A stretch of 42,562 nucleotides of DNA from NCBI GenBank assembly GCA_020073215.1, contig JAIQFO010000041.1, positions 1 to 42,562 on the forward strand, in the 5' to 3' direction. Position 1 is the first letter of the stretch. The number at the start of each line of letters is the position of its first letter. Made by a program: the position numbers and the translations under genes. A model generated the notes under the pieces. It did not search any database, had not been told where the DNA came from, and was given only the letters and a program-made list of their open reading frames with translations. Positions 25,370 through 34,913 of the stretch are shown piece after piece. The stretch is from Terriglobia bacterium. Its GTDB lineage: Bacteria; Acidobacteriota; Terriglobia; Terriglobales; Acidobacteriaceae.

Positions 25370-26344
25370 ATGACCGCTCCTCTGGTGTCTGAAGCAAGAA
25401 AGGCCGAAAGCAATGGGCTCGAAAGCGGCGGGATTGGAAAACCTTGGACAACAATGCTAGAAAATCGTGTGGCAACAAGGGGGTCCAATCTCAGTGCCAG
25501 TCGCATGAGATTGATTCGCGCGGTATTAGACCATCCCGAAGACACGTATTTCTTGTCGTCCCGTGCCCTTGCGAAGCATTACGAGGTAGATACTGCAACG
25601 ATTGTGCGGACCGTTCAGGCACTCGGCTACGGCCGCTTCGCCGATTTCGCTGCCGACCTGAGGTCGCATTTCATCAGTCGGATCACTCCTTATACAGTGA
25701 TGAAGTCCTTGACCCGCGAGAAACGGAGTATCTCTGACCGCATTCACCATAGTCTCGAAATGGACGAGCGCAATTTGCACGCCTTGCGTTCGAATATGGA
25801 TGTTTCTCGTGTAGTGGAATTGTCCCGACGGCTTCATCGAGCGCGGCGAGTTATGGTGGTGGGAATTGACTTTGCTGCTTTCCTCTCCAATATATTGGCC
25901 TACGCCTTGGTTTCGATCGGGTTGGATGCGGAGGCCCCAATCGGATCCTCAGGGAACCTGCATCAGAAGGTCCTTCTACTCGGACCCAAGGACCTGCTCC
26001 TCGCCATAAGCTTTGGCCGGTGCCTGCAAGACACTGTAGACGCGGTGCTCATTGCGCATAAGAACGGTGTGCCGACGTTCGGAATCACCGACAGTGAGAA
26101 GACTCCGATTGCCCGCTTCTGTGATTCCTTTTGGATTGCGTCGATTGCCAATCCTTCGTTTCATGGTTCCTATGTAGCACCATTGGCTTTCATCAATACG
26201 CTCATCATGGCTTGTGCGCAAATCAAGCCGCAGAGATCTCTCGCTGCCTTGCGCCGGAAAGAGCAGGGATTCAGGACGCGATGGTACTCTCCGAAGTCGA
26301 CGGAAGAAGAGCAAGTCGGAAACAAGCGCGGGAAACCGTCGTGA
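25370..26344 (+). CDS. RpiR-family transcriptional regulator (HTH + SIS)
   Basis: 324 residues. The N-terminal RpiR helix-turn-helix (about 42-110: FLSSRALAKHYEVDTATIVR, then LGYGRFADFAADLR) is followed by a SIS sugar-phosphate-binding domain (about 150-285: VVELSRRLHRARRVMVVGID, SFGRCLQDTVDAV, GVPTFGITDS). RpiR proteins sense sugar phosphates; MurR, for muropeptide sugar, is a member. It is the only complete regulator next to the receptor/epimerase/hydrolase locus and converges with the D-aminoacylase-like gene (56 bp apart). A role in controlling that locus is inference; the local operator-like motif was not found upstream of this gene. Confidence 0.88.
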   Translation: MTAPLVSEARKAESNGLESGGIGKPWTTMLENRVATRGSNLSASRMRLIRAVLDHPEDTYFLSSRALAKHYEVDTATIVRTVQALGYGRFADFAADLRSHFISRITPYTVMKSLTREKRSISDRIHHSLEMDERNLHALRSNMDVSRVVELSRRLHRARRVMVVGIDFAAFLSNILAYALVSIGLDAEAPIGSSGNLHQKVLLLGPKDLLLAISFGRCLQDTVDAVLIAHKNGVPTFGITDSEKTPIARFCDSFWIASIANPSFHGSYVAPLAFINTLIMACAQIKPQRSLAALRRKEQGFRTRWYSPKSTEEEQVGNKRGKPS

Positions 26345-26400
26345 GGTCACGCTCGGCAGAGGAACTCGGAGGTCCCTATAACTTCGCCCGCCCTTCTACC

Positions 26401-28173
26401 TCAATCTGGTTGTTTCCATCCACGGCCGCGCAAAGCTCTGCCGCCTGCGGCTCCAGGTAGCCGTCCATTTTCGAATTCGAGCTGGCCGTTCACGAATACA
26501 TACTTCACCCCCTCCGATATCTGTGCAGGGTTTTGATAAGTTGCCCGATCCCGGATAGTACCCGGATCGAAAATCGTAATATCGGCGAAGTATCCTTCTT
26601 TCAAGAGGCCTCGCTCTTGCAGGCGTTCTCGTTGTGCAGGAAGTGAAGTCATTTTTCGAATCGCTTGTTCCAGAGAAAGCAGGTGAAGATCGCGGACATA
26701 ATGGCCCAGAAAACGCGGCATCGATCCGTAGGCGCGCGGATGGTCATGTGGTTCAAACAAGGGTCCATCCAGCGATTCCTCGCTGGCATCAAGGCAAAGG
26801 CTGGTCCAAGGTTGCTTGAGGCCGTACTGTAGATCGTCTTCACCGGCAATAAAGTAAATGGCTCCAGTTTGAGCTCGATCCTCTTCGACAAGATCCATTA
26901 GCGCATCCAGAGGTTGCTTCTTCTGCTCACGGGCAATCTGCGCGATTGTCTGACCGTCAAACTTCTTGAGTTGCGCATTTTCGATGCCCGCTACGAAAAC
27001 TCCGTTTGCGCCTCCGCTGTCCAGGAAGAGATTTTCCCAGGAAGACTGTTCGACACTCATTTCACGCTTGATCTTTGAGCGCGTAACAGGATCCTGCAGT
27101 CTTTCGAGAAGTTTGTGGAGCCCTCCTTCTGCCACCCACGGTGGCAAACTGGCCGCCAGCGAGGTGCCGCCGGCAACGTAGGGATACATGTCCGCGGATA
27201 CGTCCTGCCCCGAGTCTCGTGCTGCCTGGATTATGGCTACTAACTTTGGCATCGACCCCCATCGGCGCTTGCCAATGACTTTCAGGTGAAAGATTTCAAC
27301 TGGCAAATGCGCTTCCCGGCCTATGCGCAGCGCTTCCTGGATGGCGGCGATTTCAGCCTTACCCTCACTGCGCATATGAGTGCTATAGATACCGCCGTAC
27401 TGTGCGGCTACTTTTGCCAGTTCAACTAGTTCGTCGGTTTTGGCGTAGTGGCCTGGGGGATAGATGAGAGCGGTGGAGATTCCGAAGGCTCCTTGCTGCA
27501 TGGTCTGAGCTACCAAGCCTTTCATCGTCTCGAGCTCCTCGGAAGTCGGCGCCCGATCCGCATTGCCCAGGACTGCCTTTCGAATCTGAGCTGCACCAAC
27601 ATAGGTGCCAATATTCAGCGGTGTACCTGTTTTCTCAAGTCTCGCAAAGTAGCCATCGAGACTCGTCCAGTCAATTTTCAGGTGATAGCGATCGAACTCT
27701 GGCGCGAGAGAGGAGAGAGTAAGAGCATCCTGAGGAGCAACCGAGGCCCCCTCCCCGGTAATCTCGGTCGTGATTCCTTGCGACAGCTTACTCAACGCGC
27801 GATTGTCGATCAGCAGCGCCATTTCCGATTGCCCGAGCATATCAATGAAACCTGGGGAAACCACCAAACCTGAGGCATCGATAACTCGCTTGGCTTTGGC
27901 GCCGTCGAATCTCCCTATCGCTGCGATCCGATCCCCTTGGATGGCCAAATCGCCTGAGACCCACGGATTCCCGGCCCCGTCGATGATCCTTCCATTCTTG
28001 ATGATCACATCATAAGTGCTGCTGGTCAGGCTCTGAGGCTCCGCTTCCAGTGGTTTAACTTGCGTAGCGAAAGACAAACTCGACAAATTCGCCTTCGTCG
28101 GTGGCATGGCTATGCCGACAAATAGCAGGATTGATACTGTGGTGCCGAATGCCCGGAACCGATTGCCCAGCAT
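26401..28173 (-). CDS. D-aminoacylase-like amidohydrolase, exported, atypical metal site
   Basis: 590 residues with a signal-like N-terminus (TTVSILLFVGIAMPPTKA). The amidohydrolase core starts at YDVIIKNGRIIDGAGNP (54-70) and ends with GYFADITIFDPGTI and VNGQLEFENGRLPG. Family members cleave N-acyl-D-amino acids. Histidines remain at STHMRSE (His266) and EIFHLK (His296). But the first metal motif, normally PGFID-x-HxH, is PGFIDMLGQSE (107-117), and the GNCG cysteine block is GEGA (140-143), so metal binding must differ or be lost. It is the third gene downstream of the receptor on the same strand. Substrate prediction is therefore cautious. Confidence 0.8.
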   Translation of the reverse strand: MLGNRFRAFGTTVSILLFVGIAMPPTKANLSSLSFATQVKPLEAEPQSLTSSTYDVIIKNGRIIDGAGNPWVSGDLAIQGDRIAAIGRFDGAKAKRVIDASGLVVSPGFIDMLGQSEMALLIDNRALSKLSQGITTEITGEGASVAPQDALTLSSLAPEFDRYHLKIDWTSLDGYFARLEKTGTPLNIGTYVGAAQIRKAVLGNADRAPTSEELETMKGLVAQTMQQGAFGISTALIYPPGHYAKTDELVELAKVAAQYGGIYSTHMRSEGKAEIAAIQEALRIGREAHLPVEIFHLKVIGKRRWGSMPKLVAIIQAARDSGQDVSADMYPYVAGGTSLAASLPPWVAEGGLHKLLERLQDPVTRSKIKREMSVEQSSWENLFLDSGGANGVFVAGIENAQLKKFDGQTIAQIAREQKKQPLDALMDLVEEDRAQTGAIYFIAGEDDLQYGLKQPWTSLCLDASEESLDGPLFEPHDHPRAYGSMPRFLGHYVRDLHLLSLEQAIRKMTSLPAQRERLQERGLLKEGYFADITIFDPGTIRDRATYQNPAQISEGVKYVFVNGQLEFENGRLPGAAGGRALRGRGWKQPD

Positions 28174-28349
28174 GGCTACTCCTTAGTCTCCGGCATCTGT
28201 CAAAGCTTTGGCTTCGCCAGTTTCCTTTTGAGTACCCTTCAGATCATCGTAGTCTACTGCACGCGGAAAGCTGAATCCGTCGGCGCTTGCCGCTGTGGCG
28301 GTTGTGTCGCATTCGGACGTGATCGGAACAGCTCCGAAGGCGAAATGTC

Positions 28350-29510
28350 TCATCTGTCGAAAGCGACTGTATTGTTAGGCACGCTTATTGACACCGCCTG
28401 ATTTTCCTTCCAACTCTTGGAGCGGGCCGTCAGTCGATCGACAAAGACTCGTTTTACCGTGAACCCGAGGCCGGGGTCGCGCGGTACGCGGATGGTCCCA
28501 TTCGGTGTTACGTCAACCTCCGGCTCCACGATATCTTCATGCCAGTATCGCTGGCTAGCTGACACGTCTCCTGGCAGAATAAAGTTTGGCAGGGTCGACA
28601 TCGCGATGTTATGGGCGCGGCCAATTCCGGATTCCAGCATTCCTCCACACCACACTGGAATCGCGTGTTCCTGGCACACGTCATGTACCCGCCGGGCGCT
28701 GGAGTGCCCTCCGACCCGTCCCAGCTTGATATTGATAATGCGACACGCCCCCAGCTCAAGGGCAGTGTTAGCATGTCTGGAATTGGTAATACACTCATCG
28801 AGACAAATCGCGGTGCCTATCATGCGCTGCAATTTTGCATGGGCGTGGATCTCATCCCATTGCAGCGGCTGCTCCATCATCAGCAGATTGAACTGATCGA
28901 AAGTTTTCAGGTAAGCGCTATCTCCGAGGTCGTAGGCGGAGTTGGCATCGACCGAGAGGAGAATGTCAGGAAACTCCTTGCGCACTTCGGCAACGAACGC
29001 AAAATCCTTTCCCGGCTTGATTTTCAGCTTAATTCGTTGGTATCCGGAGCGAACTTCCTTCTCCACCTTCCTGGTCAACGATTGCGGAGTCTCGCAGATG
29101 CCGATCGAGACGCCGCAAGTGATTTCCTCGCGCCTGCCGCCCAGCAACGTGGACAAAGGCAATCGCTTGTGTTGGGCTTCGGCATCCCAAAGGGCGTTCT
29201 CGACGCCGGCCTTGGCCATTTCGTGTCCCCGGACCCCAGCCCATCGTGCGGGCACTTCAACGGCGCTGGCCAGTTCCCTGCCGATCAACTGTGGCGCCAG
29301 AAAATCGCTGATGACGTGCCATGCCGTATCCGTGGTTTCGGAATTGAAAAACGGGCTTTCCATCGCGGTGACCTCGCCCCAGCCACTGATCCCGCCGGCG
29401 ACCAGCTCAACCAGCAGAATTCTGCGCTCTTGCGTGACCCCAAAGCTGGTCTCAAACGGCGACTTAAGACGCATGCGGAGCTCGCGCAGCGTGATCGTCT
29501 CAATTTTCAT
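28350..29510 (-). CDS. Enolase-superfamily N-acylamino acid racemase / o-succinylbenzoate synthase-like
   Basis: 386 residues from ATG 29510 (GGGAGAG upstream); the longer frame to 29654 is not supported by similarity. Capping domain then barrel with catalytic KLK (Lys161, Lys163), metal ligands Asp188 (SVDAN), Glu213 (EQPLQWDE), Asp238 (CLDEC) and the opposite base Lys262 (NIKLGRVGG), plus WCGGMLESGIGRAHN, the signature of the NSAR/OSBS group. Such enzymes racemise N-acylamino acids and some make o-succinylbenzoate. No other menaquinone gene is near, while a D-aminoacylase-like gene lies 176 bp downstream, favouring racemisation coupled to deacylation. It has no signal peptide. Confidence 0.85.
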   Translation of the reverse strand: MKIETITLRELRMRLKSPFETSFGVTQERRILLVELVAGGISGWGEVTAMESPFFNSETTDTAWHVISDFLAPQLIGRELASAVEVPARWAGVRGHEMAKAGVENALWDAEAQHKRLPLSTLLGGRREEITCGVSIGICETPQSLTRKVEKEVRSGYQRIKLKIKPGKDFAFVAEVRKEFPDILLSVDANSAYDLGDSAYLKTFDQFNLLMMEQPLQWDEIHAHAKLQRMIGTAICLDECITNSRHANTALELGACRIINIKLGRVGGHSSARRVHDVCQEHAIPVWCGGMLESGIGRAHNIAMSTLPNFILPGDVSASQRYWHEDIVEPEVDVTPNGTIRVPRDPGLGFTVKRVFVDRLTARSKSWKENQAVSISVPNNTVAFDR

Positions 29511-29809
29511 AGCTCTCCCATACATGCGTCGCGAATTCGCGGTGCAATTCGAACCGCTCGCCGTGAAAACATTCTTTAAACACTTTTCAAACTCATCCCG
29601 GAGTCGCAGTGGAATGGGATGTAACTGCTGGGCATTCCGTGCTGCCAATATCATGAACGCGACGGTAGACGCGAATACGCCACAGATCCTCAGGGCGAGG
29701 CCGGGTTACCGCGTTAGGTTCTTCATCCCTCAGACTCGGTGCGGATCGGGCCGCTGAGGCCTGATCGGCAACCTGGAGACAAGTCCCGCCGGTACCTGGA
29801 ATTCCGTCA
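29511..29809. other. Gap between receptor gene and racemase gene
   Basis: No separate gene seen. The minus-strand frame of the racemase is open upstream to 29654 but reads as non-conserved sequence. Confidence 0.35.
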
Positions 29810-32800
29810 CTAGAAAACCAGTCGCAGGCTGAACTGCAAAACCCTCGGGTTTGTACTGGTAGTCGTTATGGTGCCAAAGCCTGCGTTGGGCGCGCTTGCT
29901 CCGAATGCCGGAAAGCTTAGACCGAGATTGAGATCTGGATTCGAGAACTGCGCGTGATTGAACGCATTGAAGAAGTCCGTCCGGAACTGCAGCTGCACTC
30001 TTTCACTCAGCCCAGTGGCCTTCTGCAAGCTCAGGTCCCAGTTGTTCTGATCCGGACCCGTGACCTCGCCAATTCCGCTATTGCCGAAGTCGGTTCCTAT
30101 TCCGTCGTCTCCAATTACGGCGTAATTGTTGAGATCAAAACACGATTTGTTAATGTAGTTGCTGAGTTTGTTTTGCACGGTGCCGGAATTGACGAAGTTG
30201 GTACCGCATCCCGATGCGGAGGCAGGCGCGCGGTCAGAAAGCGTTCCAAACACGTTTTGCGCGCTAGTAGCGGTCACAGTGAGGCGTTGCCCAGACTGAA
30301 TCGTGGTCACACCGGCCACCGACCATCCTCCCAAAACCTTCCGCATAGCAATTGAACGATGATCGAACGCTGGGAGCTCGTATACCCAACTGAGAATAAA
30401 ACGCTGCGGTCGAACAAACTGATCCCAACCGTATCTTGCCCGGGGATGATTCTGATCGCCGGTGGCCACGCCTCCCAACTGGGTCCCGGTGGCGAAATTC
30501 TGGCTGGTTCCTAACGAACTCGACCAAGTGTAAGAAGCAAGGAATTGGAGGCCTTTGCTGATACGCTTGTTCAGACTAACTGCGAGTGCGTTGTACCAGG
30601 AAGCACCGCTGGAACCCTCTTGAAACACTGAGGTAGAAACACCCGGCACCGGGCTGCGCTGCGTGACATTAAAGATGGTGTTGTCCGTCGCCCCGTTGAC
30701 CGGATTGGAAACGCTCGCCGGGAGGGCCTGGTTGAACGAACGCGCTTCCAGCAGCTTGGTGCCGCGGGATCCTTGATAGCCGATTTCCAGCGCAAAATTA
30801 TGCGCCAGAGCAACTTGAGTCCCCAGACTGTACTGCTGGATGGCGGGGGGCTTGACGTTGACCGCAACGTTGGCGAAAAAAACACAACCACCCGAGAAAG
30901 CGAAAGGGCAGTTCTCCAGGGAATAGGTTGGGAATGAAGGTATCACCGGCGCCGCGGGGAAGGGATTGGCGAATGGAATCCCAATCTGCAGTTGGCGGAT
31001 CTGCCCGAATGGCGGCGAGGTTAATTCCTGAAAAATGGGCTGCGCCGTGGTTCGTGAATAGAAGATGCCATAGCCTCCGCGAAGTACGACCCGGTCCGAG
31101 CCGGGCATCTGCCAGGAGAAACCGACCCGCGGTCCCCAGGTGTTTTGGCCCAGGCCGTTCGTGGCTGCTTCATTCGACGCTCGTATGACTCCAGGCGGGA
31201 GAGTTCCACCGGAGAAATTCGAGGCCACCACGTACCCTGCCTGGCTGCCCGCACCGGTGTGGTCCGCCTGAAGCGGATCGAAACTCGAATTTCTTCCTAG
31301 CGTATCGCCCAGGTCGCCGAGGCGCTCATACCTAAGTCCGAGATTCACGGTAAACTTCGGCGTTATCTTGATATTGTCCTGCGCATATAGATTGCCGTCC
31401 CAGGTGCGATAATATCGATCGAACAAGCCGGGAAGATCGAGCGCAAAACTCGCAGTTCCGAGCAGGAACTCCTCATAAGAGGGAAACTGTACACCCCCTA
31501 TAAAATGAAAACCCGTTTGGTTGACCTGCGAGCGTTCAATACCGCCACCGAAGTGCAGCGAGTGTCGCCCGCGGGTCCACGAAATAGCATCGCTGAAGTT
31601 GTAGGCGTTTTGGGCCACTTTTAGTCCTTGTCCGTTGCCACCGATTTGGAAAGATGAAGACACGCCAATGTTAGGGAAAGAGTCTTCAAACGCGGGCACA
31701 GTCACACCGATATCGGAGAACTTAAAGGGCACGGTCTGTGACAGATCTCCGACCAGCCGGTGAAAGCCAAGGCTAGCTTGGTTAATCAGATTGGAAGAAA
31801 AGCTGTAGCGATGGATAAGCGAAAAGACTCGATATTGGTTAAGGGTTGTCCCTGGAGCGCCAGGAACGGCGGAGCCCGCGATATTCCCATTGGTGGCCAA
31901 GGTCTGGGTAGCACTCGTGTTGGAGAACAAGAAACTGCCGGAAAGGCTGCTCTTTGCCGTTTGCAGATAATCGGCATCGACCAGGAATTGATTTTCCGTG
32001 AAGGGACAGGATTGGCTGAACGCGGACTGGCCCTGCAGGAAGAAGTTAGGATTATCGGGATTGACGGTTTGAGGCGTTGGAATGACGAAGTTTCCATTCG
32101 GCAACTTCAGATTAAGAAGAGCCAACGCCTGGTCGCTAATATTAGAGCCGTCGGCAGCGATGCCACCCTCGGTCGGGCCGTTGAAGAGCGCGCCCAATGT
32201 CAGGCGGTCACGAGTGTCGGTCAGTGGAGGTGAGCTCACGGTGCTGGCACAGAGGCCGGCCGCAATGCCATTCCGTTGGCGGGTGCCCTGGTAGGAACCA
32301 AAATAGAACAACTTGTCCTTGATAATGGGTCCGCCCAAACTGCCACCGAACTGGTTCTGTTTGAAAACCCCCCTTGGTTGTTGGTTCTGATTCCGGAAAT
32401 ATTCATTCGCGTTGAGATCGTCGTTGCGGAAAAACTCGAACAGCGAGCCGTGGACTTGATTGCCGCCGCTCTTGGTCACCAGATCTACGTTGGCGCCCGC
32501 ATTGCGCCCATAGGAGGCGTCGTACTGCCCCGTCTGAACTTTGAATTCCTGAATGGAATCCGGATTGGGGACCGCGACGCCGCCGCTGAGAGAGCCGGAT
32601 CCCATCAGATCGTTCACTTGGACGCCATTGACCTGATAGTTATTATCGTTGGTGGCGGCGCCGTGAGCGGAGAACCCATTAGCCCCCGCAGCATCACTCC
32701 CGGTCCCGCGCCCCAGCGTCCCTGCATTGGTGACTTCCGAGGAGACACCCGGAGACAGACCGATAATCTGGGTGTAGTTGCGCGAAGCCAATGGCAGCGA

Positions 32801-33241
32801 CAAGACGGCGCGCGCGTTCGTCACATCTCCTAGAGCAGAATCCTCCGTCTTCAACAATTCTCCTTCGGCGGTCACCGTAACCGATTCCGACACCTTGCCA
32901 ATTTGGAGCTGCAAATTGGCACGCACCGTCTCGGTAACCGTGACGACCACCCCCGTCCGGACCAGTTCCTTAAACCCGGCCTTGGACGCTCTGAGCGTGT
33001 AGGACCCAGGGGACAAGAGCGGGAACAGAAAAGCGCCACTGGACGTAGAGACTGCGGTACGCACATCTCCAGTTGCATCGTTGGTTGCCGTAATCTCCGC
33101 CCCAACAACCACCGCGCCTGTGGGATCGATAGCGCTGCCAGTGATGGCGCCCGAAGTCGCACTCTGAGCGAGGCTGGCTGGGGCCAGCGCTGCCAGCACA
33201 ATTAGAAGAGATGCAACAAAATAAACGACGGGAGATTTCAT
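29810..33241 (-). CDS. TonB-dependent receptor, Oar-like (carboxypeptidase-regulatory N-terminus)
   Basis: 1143 residues from ATG 33241, which begins a good signal peptide (SPVVYFVASLLIVLAALAPA, cleavage near SLA-QS); the 15 codons upstream are excluded. Next comes a carboxypeptidase-regulatory-like fold (about 30-110: ITGSAIDPTGAVVVGAEITA), a plug domain (about 120-260: NYQVNGVQVNDL, SIQEFKVQTGQYDASYGRNA), and a long outer-membrane barrel (FNAFNHAQFSNPD near the end) that finishes with phenylalanine, as usual for barrel insertion. It probably imports a peptide or oligomer for the adjacent enzymes. A strong minus-strand promoter and operator-like repeats lie upstream; two metabolic genes follow on the same strand. 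Confidence 0.92.
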   Translation of the reverse strand: MKSPVVYFVASLLIVLAALAPASLAQSATSGAITGSAIDPTGAVVVGAEITATNDATGDVRTAVSTSSGAFLFPLLSPGSYTLRASKAGFKELVRTGVVVTVTETVRANLQLQIGKVSESVTVTAEGELLKTEDSALGDVTNARAVLSLPLASRNYTQIIGLSPGVSSEVTNAGTLGRGTGSDAAGANGFSAHGAATNDNNYQVNGVQVNDLMGSGSLSGGVAVPNPDSIQEFKVQTGQYDASYGRNAGANVDLVTKSGGNQVHGSLFEFFRNDDLNANEYFRNQNQQPRGVFKQNQFGGSLGGPIIKDKLFYFGSYQGTRQRNGIAAGLCASTVSSPPLTDTRDRLTLGALFNGPTEGGIAADGSNISDQALALLNLKLPNGNFVIPTPQTVNPDNPNFFLQGQSAFSQSCPFTENQFLVDADYLQTAKSSLSGSFLFSNTSATQTLATNGNIAGSAVPGAPGTTLNQYRVFSLIHRYSFSSNLINQASLGFHRLVGDLSQTVPFKFSDIGVTVPAFEDSFPNIGVSSSFQIGGNGQGLKVAQNAYNFSDAISWTRGRHSLHFGGGIERSQVNQTGFHFIGGVQFPSYEEFLLGTASFALDLPGLFDRYYRTWDGNLYAQDNIKITPKFTVNLGLRYERLGDLGDTLGRNSSFDPLQADHTGAGSQAGYVVASNFSGGTLPPGVIRASNEAATNGLGQNTWGPRVGFSWQMPGSDRVVLRGGYGIFYSRTTAQPIFQELTSPPFGQIRQLQIGIPFANPFPAAPVIPSFPTYSLENCPFAFSGGCVFFANVAVNVKPPAIQQYSLGTQVALAHNFALEIGYQGSRGTKLLEARSFNQALPASVSNPVNGATDNTIFNVTQRSPVPGVSTSVFQEGSSGASWYNALAVSLNKRISKGLQFLASYTWSSSLGTSQNFATGTQLGGVATGDQNHPRARYGWDQFVRPQRFILSWVYELPAFDHRSIAMRKVLGGWSVAGVTTIQSGQRLTVTATSAQNVFGTLSDRAPASASGCGTNFVNSGTVQNKLSNYINKSCFDLNNYAVIGDDGIGTDFGNSGIGEVTGPDQNNWDLSLQKATGLSERVQLQFRTDFFNAFNHAQFSNPDLNLGLSFPAFGASAPNAGFGTITTTSTNPRVLQFSLRLVF

Positions 33242-33352
33242 GAGTCCTGCTCCTCTCAAGTAAACGACTTCAACCCACGACTTCAACCCGCGCGTTCAAG
33301 CCAAAGCCAGGGCGAACTCGCGACTTTCGCATGCCAAGTACTTTTGCGCTAG

Positions 33353-33381
33353 ATTAAAGCCCCCGACACAAGGTATGTCAA
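33353..33381 (-). promoter_or_regulatory. Strong sigma70-type promoter for the receptor gene
   Basis: On the minus strand a perfect TTGACA (33381-33376) is followed after 17 bp by TTTAAT (33358-33353, five of six). Transcription would start near 33346, giving a leader of about 105 nt before ATG 33241. Operator-like repeats lie directly upstream. Confidence 0.6.
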
Positions 33382-33393
33382 GAAAAATGTCAC

Positions 33394-33436
33394 TATATGA
33401 TGCGACTGTTATTAGCTATGCATCACTCGTTGCATA
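33394..33436. promoter_or_regulatory. Composite operator-like element, site 1
   Basis: ATATGATGC at 33395-33403, 13 bp, then TATGCA at 33417-33422, which itself forms the inverted repeat TATGCA-N8-TGCATA (33417-33436). The ATATGATGC-N13-TATGCA arrangement recurs exactly at 36737-36764. The site begins about 13 bp upstream of the receptor -35 box. Confidence 0.55.
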
Positions 33437-33522
33437 CACCTATTTTAGTGTTTCGCATCGTTCCTCGTCCGCAAGCGGCGCCTCCTCCGCAGCTCGTCGT
33501 CCCACGTCCGCCGACCAGGGTG

Positions 33523-33574
33523 TATGCATCATCTAATGACTTGTATTGACAATATGCATCATGTGTTGTACACG
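33523..33574 (+). promoter_or_regulatory. Direct repeats TATGCATCAT overlapping the epimerase promoter
   Basis: TATGCATCAT occurs at 33523-33532 and 33553-33562. The second copy lies in the spacer of a plus-strand promoter: perfect TTGACA at 33546-33551 and, 17 bp on, TACACG at 33569-33574 (weak -10). A repressor bound there would block transcription of the dipeptide epimerase gene. Confidence 0.5.
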
Positions 33575-33656
33575 TGAAGCGTTGGGTTTTAGGCACCCGG
33601 CGGCTCCATATAGTTTTTACGAACCGAATTCTCAGCCTTTCTGGGCAGGAGCTCCC

Positions 33657-34874
33657 ATGACCATGAACCGCAAATCATTCTTAAAGTCCTTCGCAGGCGC
33701 AATCGGCGCTGCCGCGCTCTGCGATTTCTCGCTCCCTTCCTTGGCGGCGGCTCAGGAGAAGTCCCGCGTGCCAAGCAAGTCGACGCGCATTCGGGACATC
33801 GACATGTTTCCCTACTCACTGCCCATGAAAGAGCCCTTCAAGGTCGCCCTCTCGACCGAGATCGGTTGCGATAACATCCTCGTTCGTCTTCGCACCGAAG
33901 ATGGCGTTACCGGCTATGGCGAGGCGTCTCCTTATTCTCCTGTTACCGGCGAGACGCAGCAGTCGGACATCGCGATGGGCAAGAGTCTTGAACAGTTCCT
34001 CAAGGGGAAAGACGCGTTTTCACTGGCGCGGATCGTTGCCGAGATGGAGAGTTTTGCTCCCGGCAATGGCAGCATCAAGGCCGCGTTCGAGATGGCGTTG
34101 TGGGATGTCTGCGGAAAGGCGACGGGACAGCCGGTCTATCACTTGCTGGGCGCCTATCGGGACTCCTTCGAAACCGATCTGACGGTGGGGATAGACACTC
34201 CCCAGGTGATGGCCGAGAAGGCGCGAGGCGTGGTGCAGCAGGGCTTCAAGGCGGTGAAGATCAAGGTTGGCGAAGCGCCGGTCCTGGATATTGAGCGGAT
34301 CCGAGCTGTACGTGACGCGATCGGACCCAAGATCAAATTACGTATCGATGCGAACCAGGGCTGGTCGCCTGCGGACTGTGTGCACGTATTGCGCGCGGTT
34401 GCGGAACAGCAACTGCAGGTTTGCGAGCAGCCTGTCCTCTATTGGGATTGGGCCGGTCTGCGATTCATCCGCGAGAGTGTTGGCACGCCCATCATGGTCG
34501 ATGAATCGGTTCATGTCGCCCACGACGCGATCGTTGGGATCCGCGAAAACGCAATGGACATGATCAACATCAAGCTGATGAAGTGCGGTGGCATTCTCCA
34601 GGCGGCACGCATCGCGCAGGTCGCCGACGCGGCGAATATCAAGTGCATGTTGGGATGCATGGATGAGACACGGCTAGGGCTCACGGCAGCGGCGCATGTG
34701 GTGGCCTCGCAGAAAAACGTCGAGTTCGCGGATCTCGACGCCTTTCTGTTCCTCGCAACCGATCCTGTAATCGGCGGCATGGAAGTCCGGGATGGCACCG
34801 TTTACATGCCGCCAGGGCCGGGCCTTGGACTGGATGTCGATCCTGCCTTCATCGCGAAGCTACGGGCTGCATAA
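33657..34874 (+). CDS. Exported dipeptide epimerase (enolase superfamily, AEE-like)
   Basis: 405 residues from ATG 33657 (AGGAG 6 bp upstream). It begins with a Tat/Sec-like signal (NRKSFLKSFAGAIGAAAL to SLAAAQ), so it should act in the periplasm; most known dipeptide epimerases are cytoplasmic. Barrel residues: VKIKV with Lys201 and Lys203, Asp231 (RIDANQ), Glu257 (CEQPV), Asp282 (VDESV) and Lys306 (NIKLMK). The DLD pair at 359-361 matches the DxD that binds the dipeptide amino group in L-Ala-D/L-Glu epimerases. Reaction: inversion at the alpha carbon of the second residue of a dipeptide. The exact dipeptide cannot be read from sequence. A CocE-type hydrolase gene starts 39 bp after it, so both are probably one operon. 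Confidence 0.87.
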   Translation: MTMNRKSFLKSFAGAIGAAALCDFSLPSLAAAQEKSRVPSKSTRIRDIDMFPYSLPMKEPFKVALSTEIGCDNILVRLRTEDGVTGYGEASPYSPVTGETQQSDIAMGKSLEQFLKGKDAFSLARIVAEMESFAPGNGSIKAAFEMALWDVCGKATGQPVYHLLGAYRDSFETDLTVGIDTPQVMAEKARGVVQQGFKAVKIKVGEAPVLDIERIRAVRDAIGPKIKLRIDANQGWSPADCVHVLRAVAEQQLQVCEQPVLYWDWAGLRFIRESVGTPIMVDESVHVAHDAIVGIRENAMDMINIKLMKCGGILQAARIAQVADAANIKCMLGCMDETRLGLTAAAHVVASQKNVEFADLDAFLFLATDPVIGGMEVRDGTVYMPPGPGLGLDVDPAFIAKLRAA

Positions 34875-34913
34875 TCCACACGGTGCGGTTGCCGGCGATT
34901 CGGGAGACGCAGA

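Noticed and set aside
28611..29579. 322-codon plus-strand frame opposite the racemase gene
   Set aside because: Antisense to a gene with a full set of catalytic residues.
29511..29654. Extension of the racemase start to 29654
   Set aside because: The extra 48 residues lack similarity to the family, and ATG 29510 has its own ribosome site.
33242..33286. Longer receptor start at 33286
   Set aside because: The internal ATG at 33241 begins a standard signal peptide; the upstream residues would spoil it.
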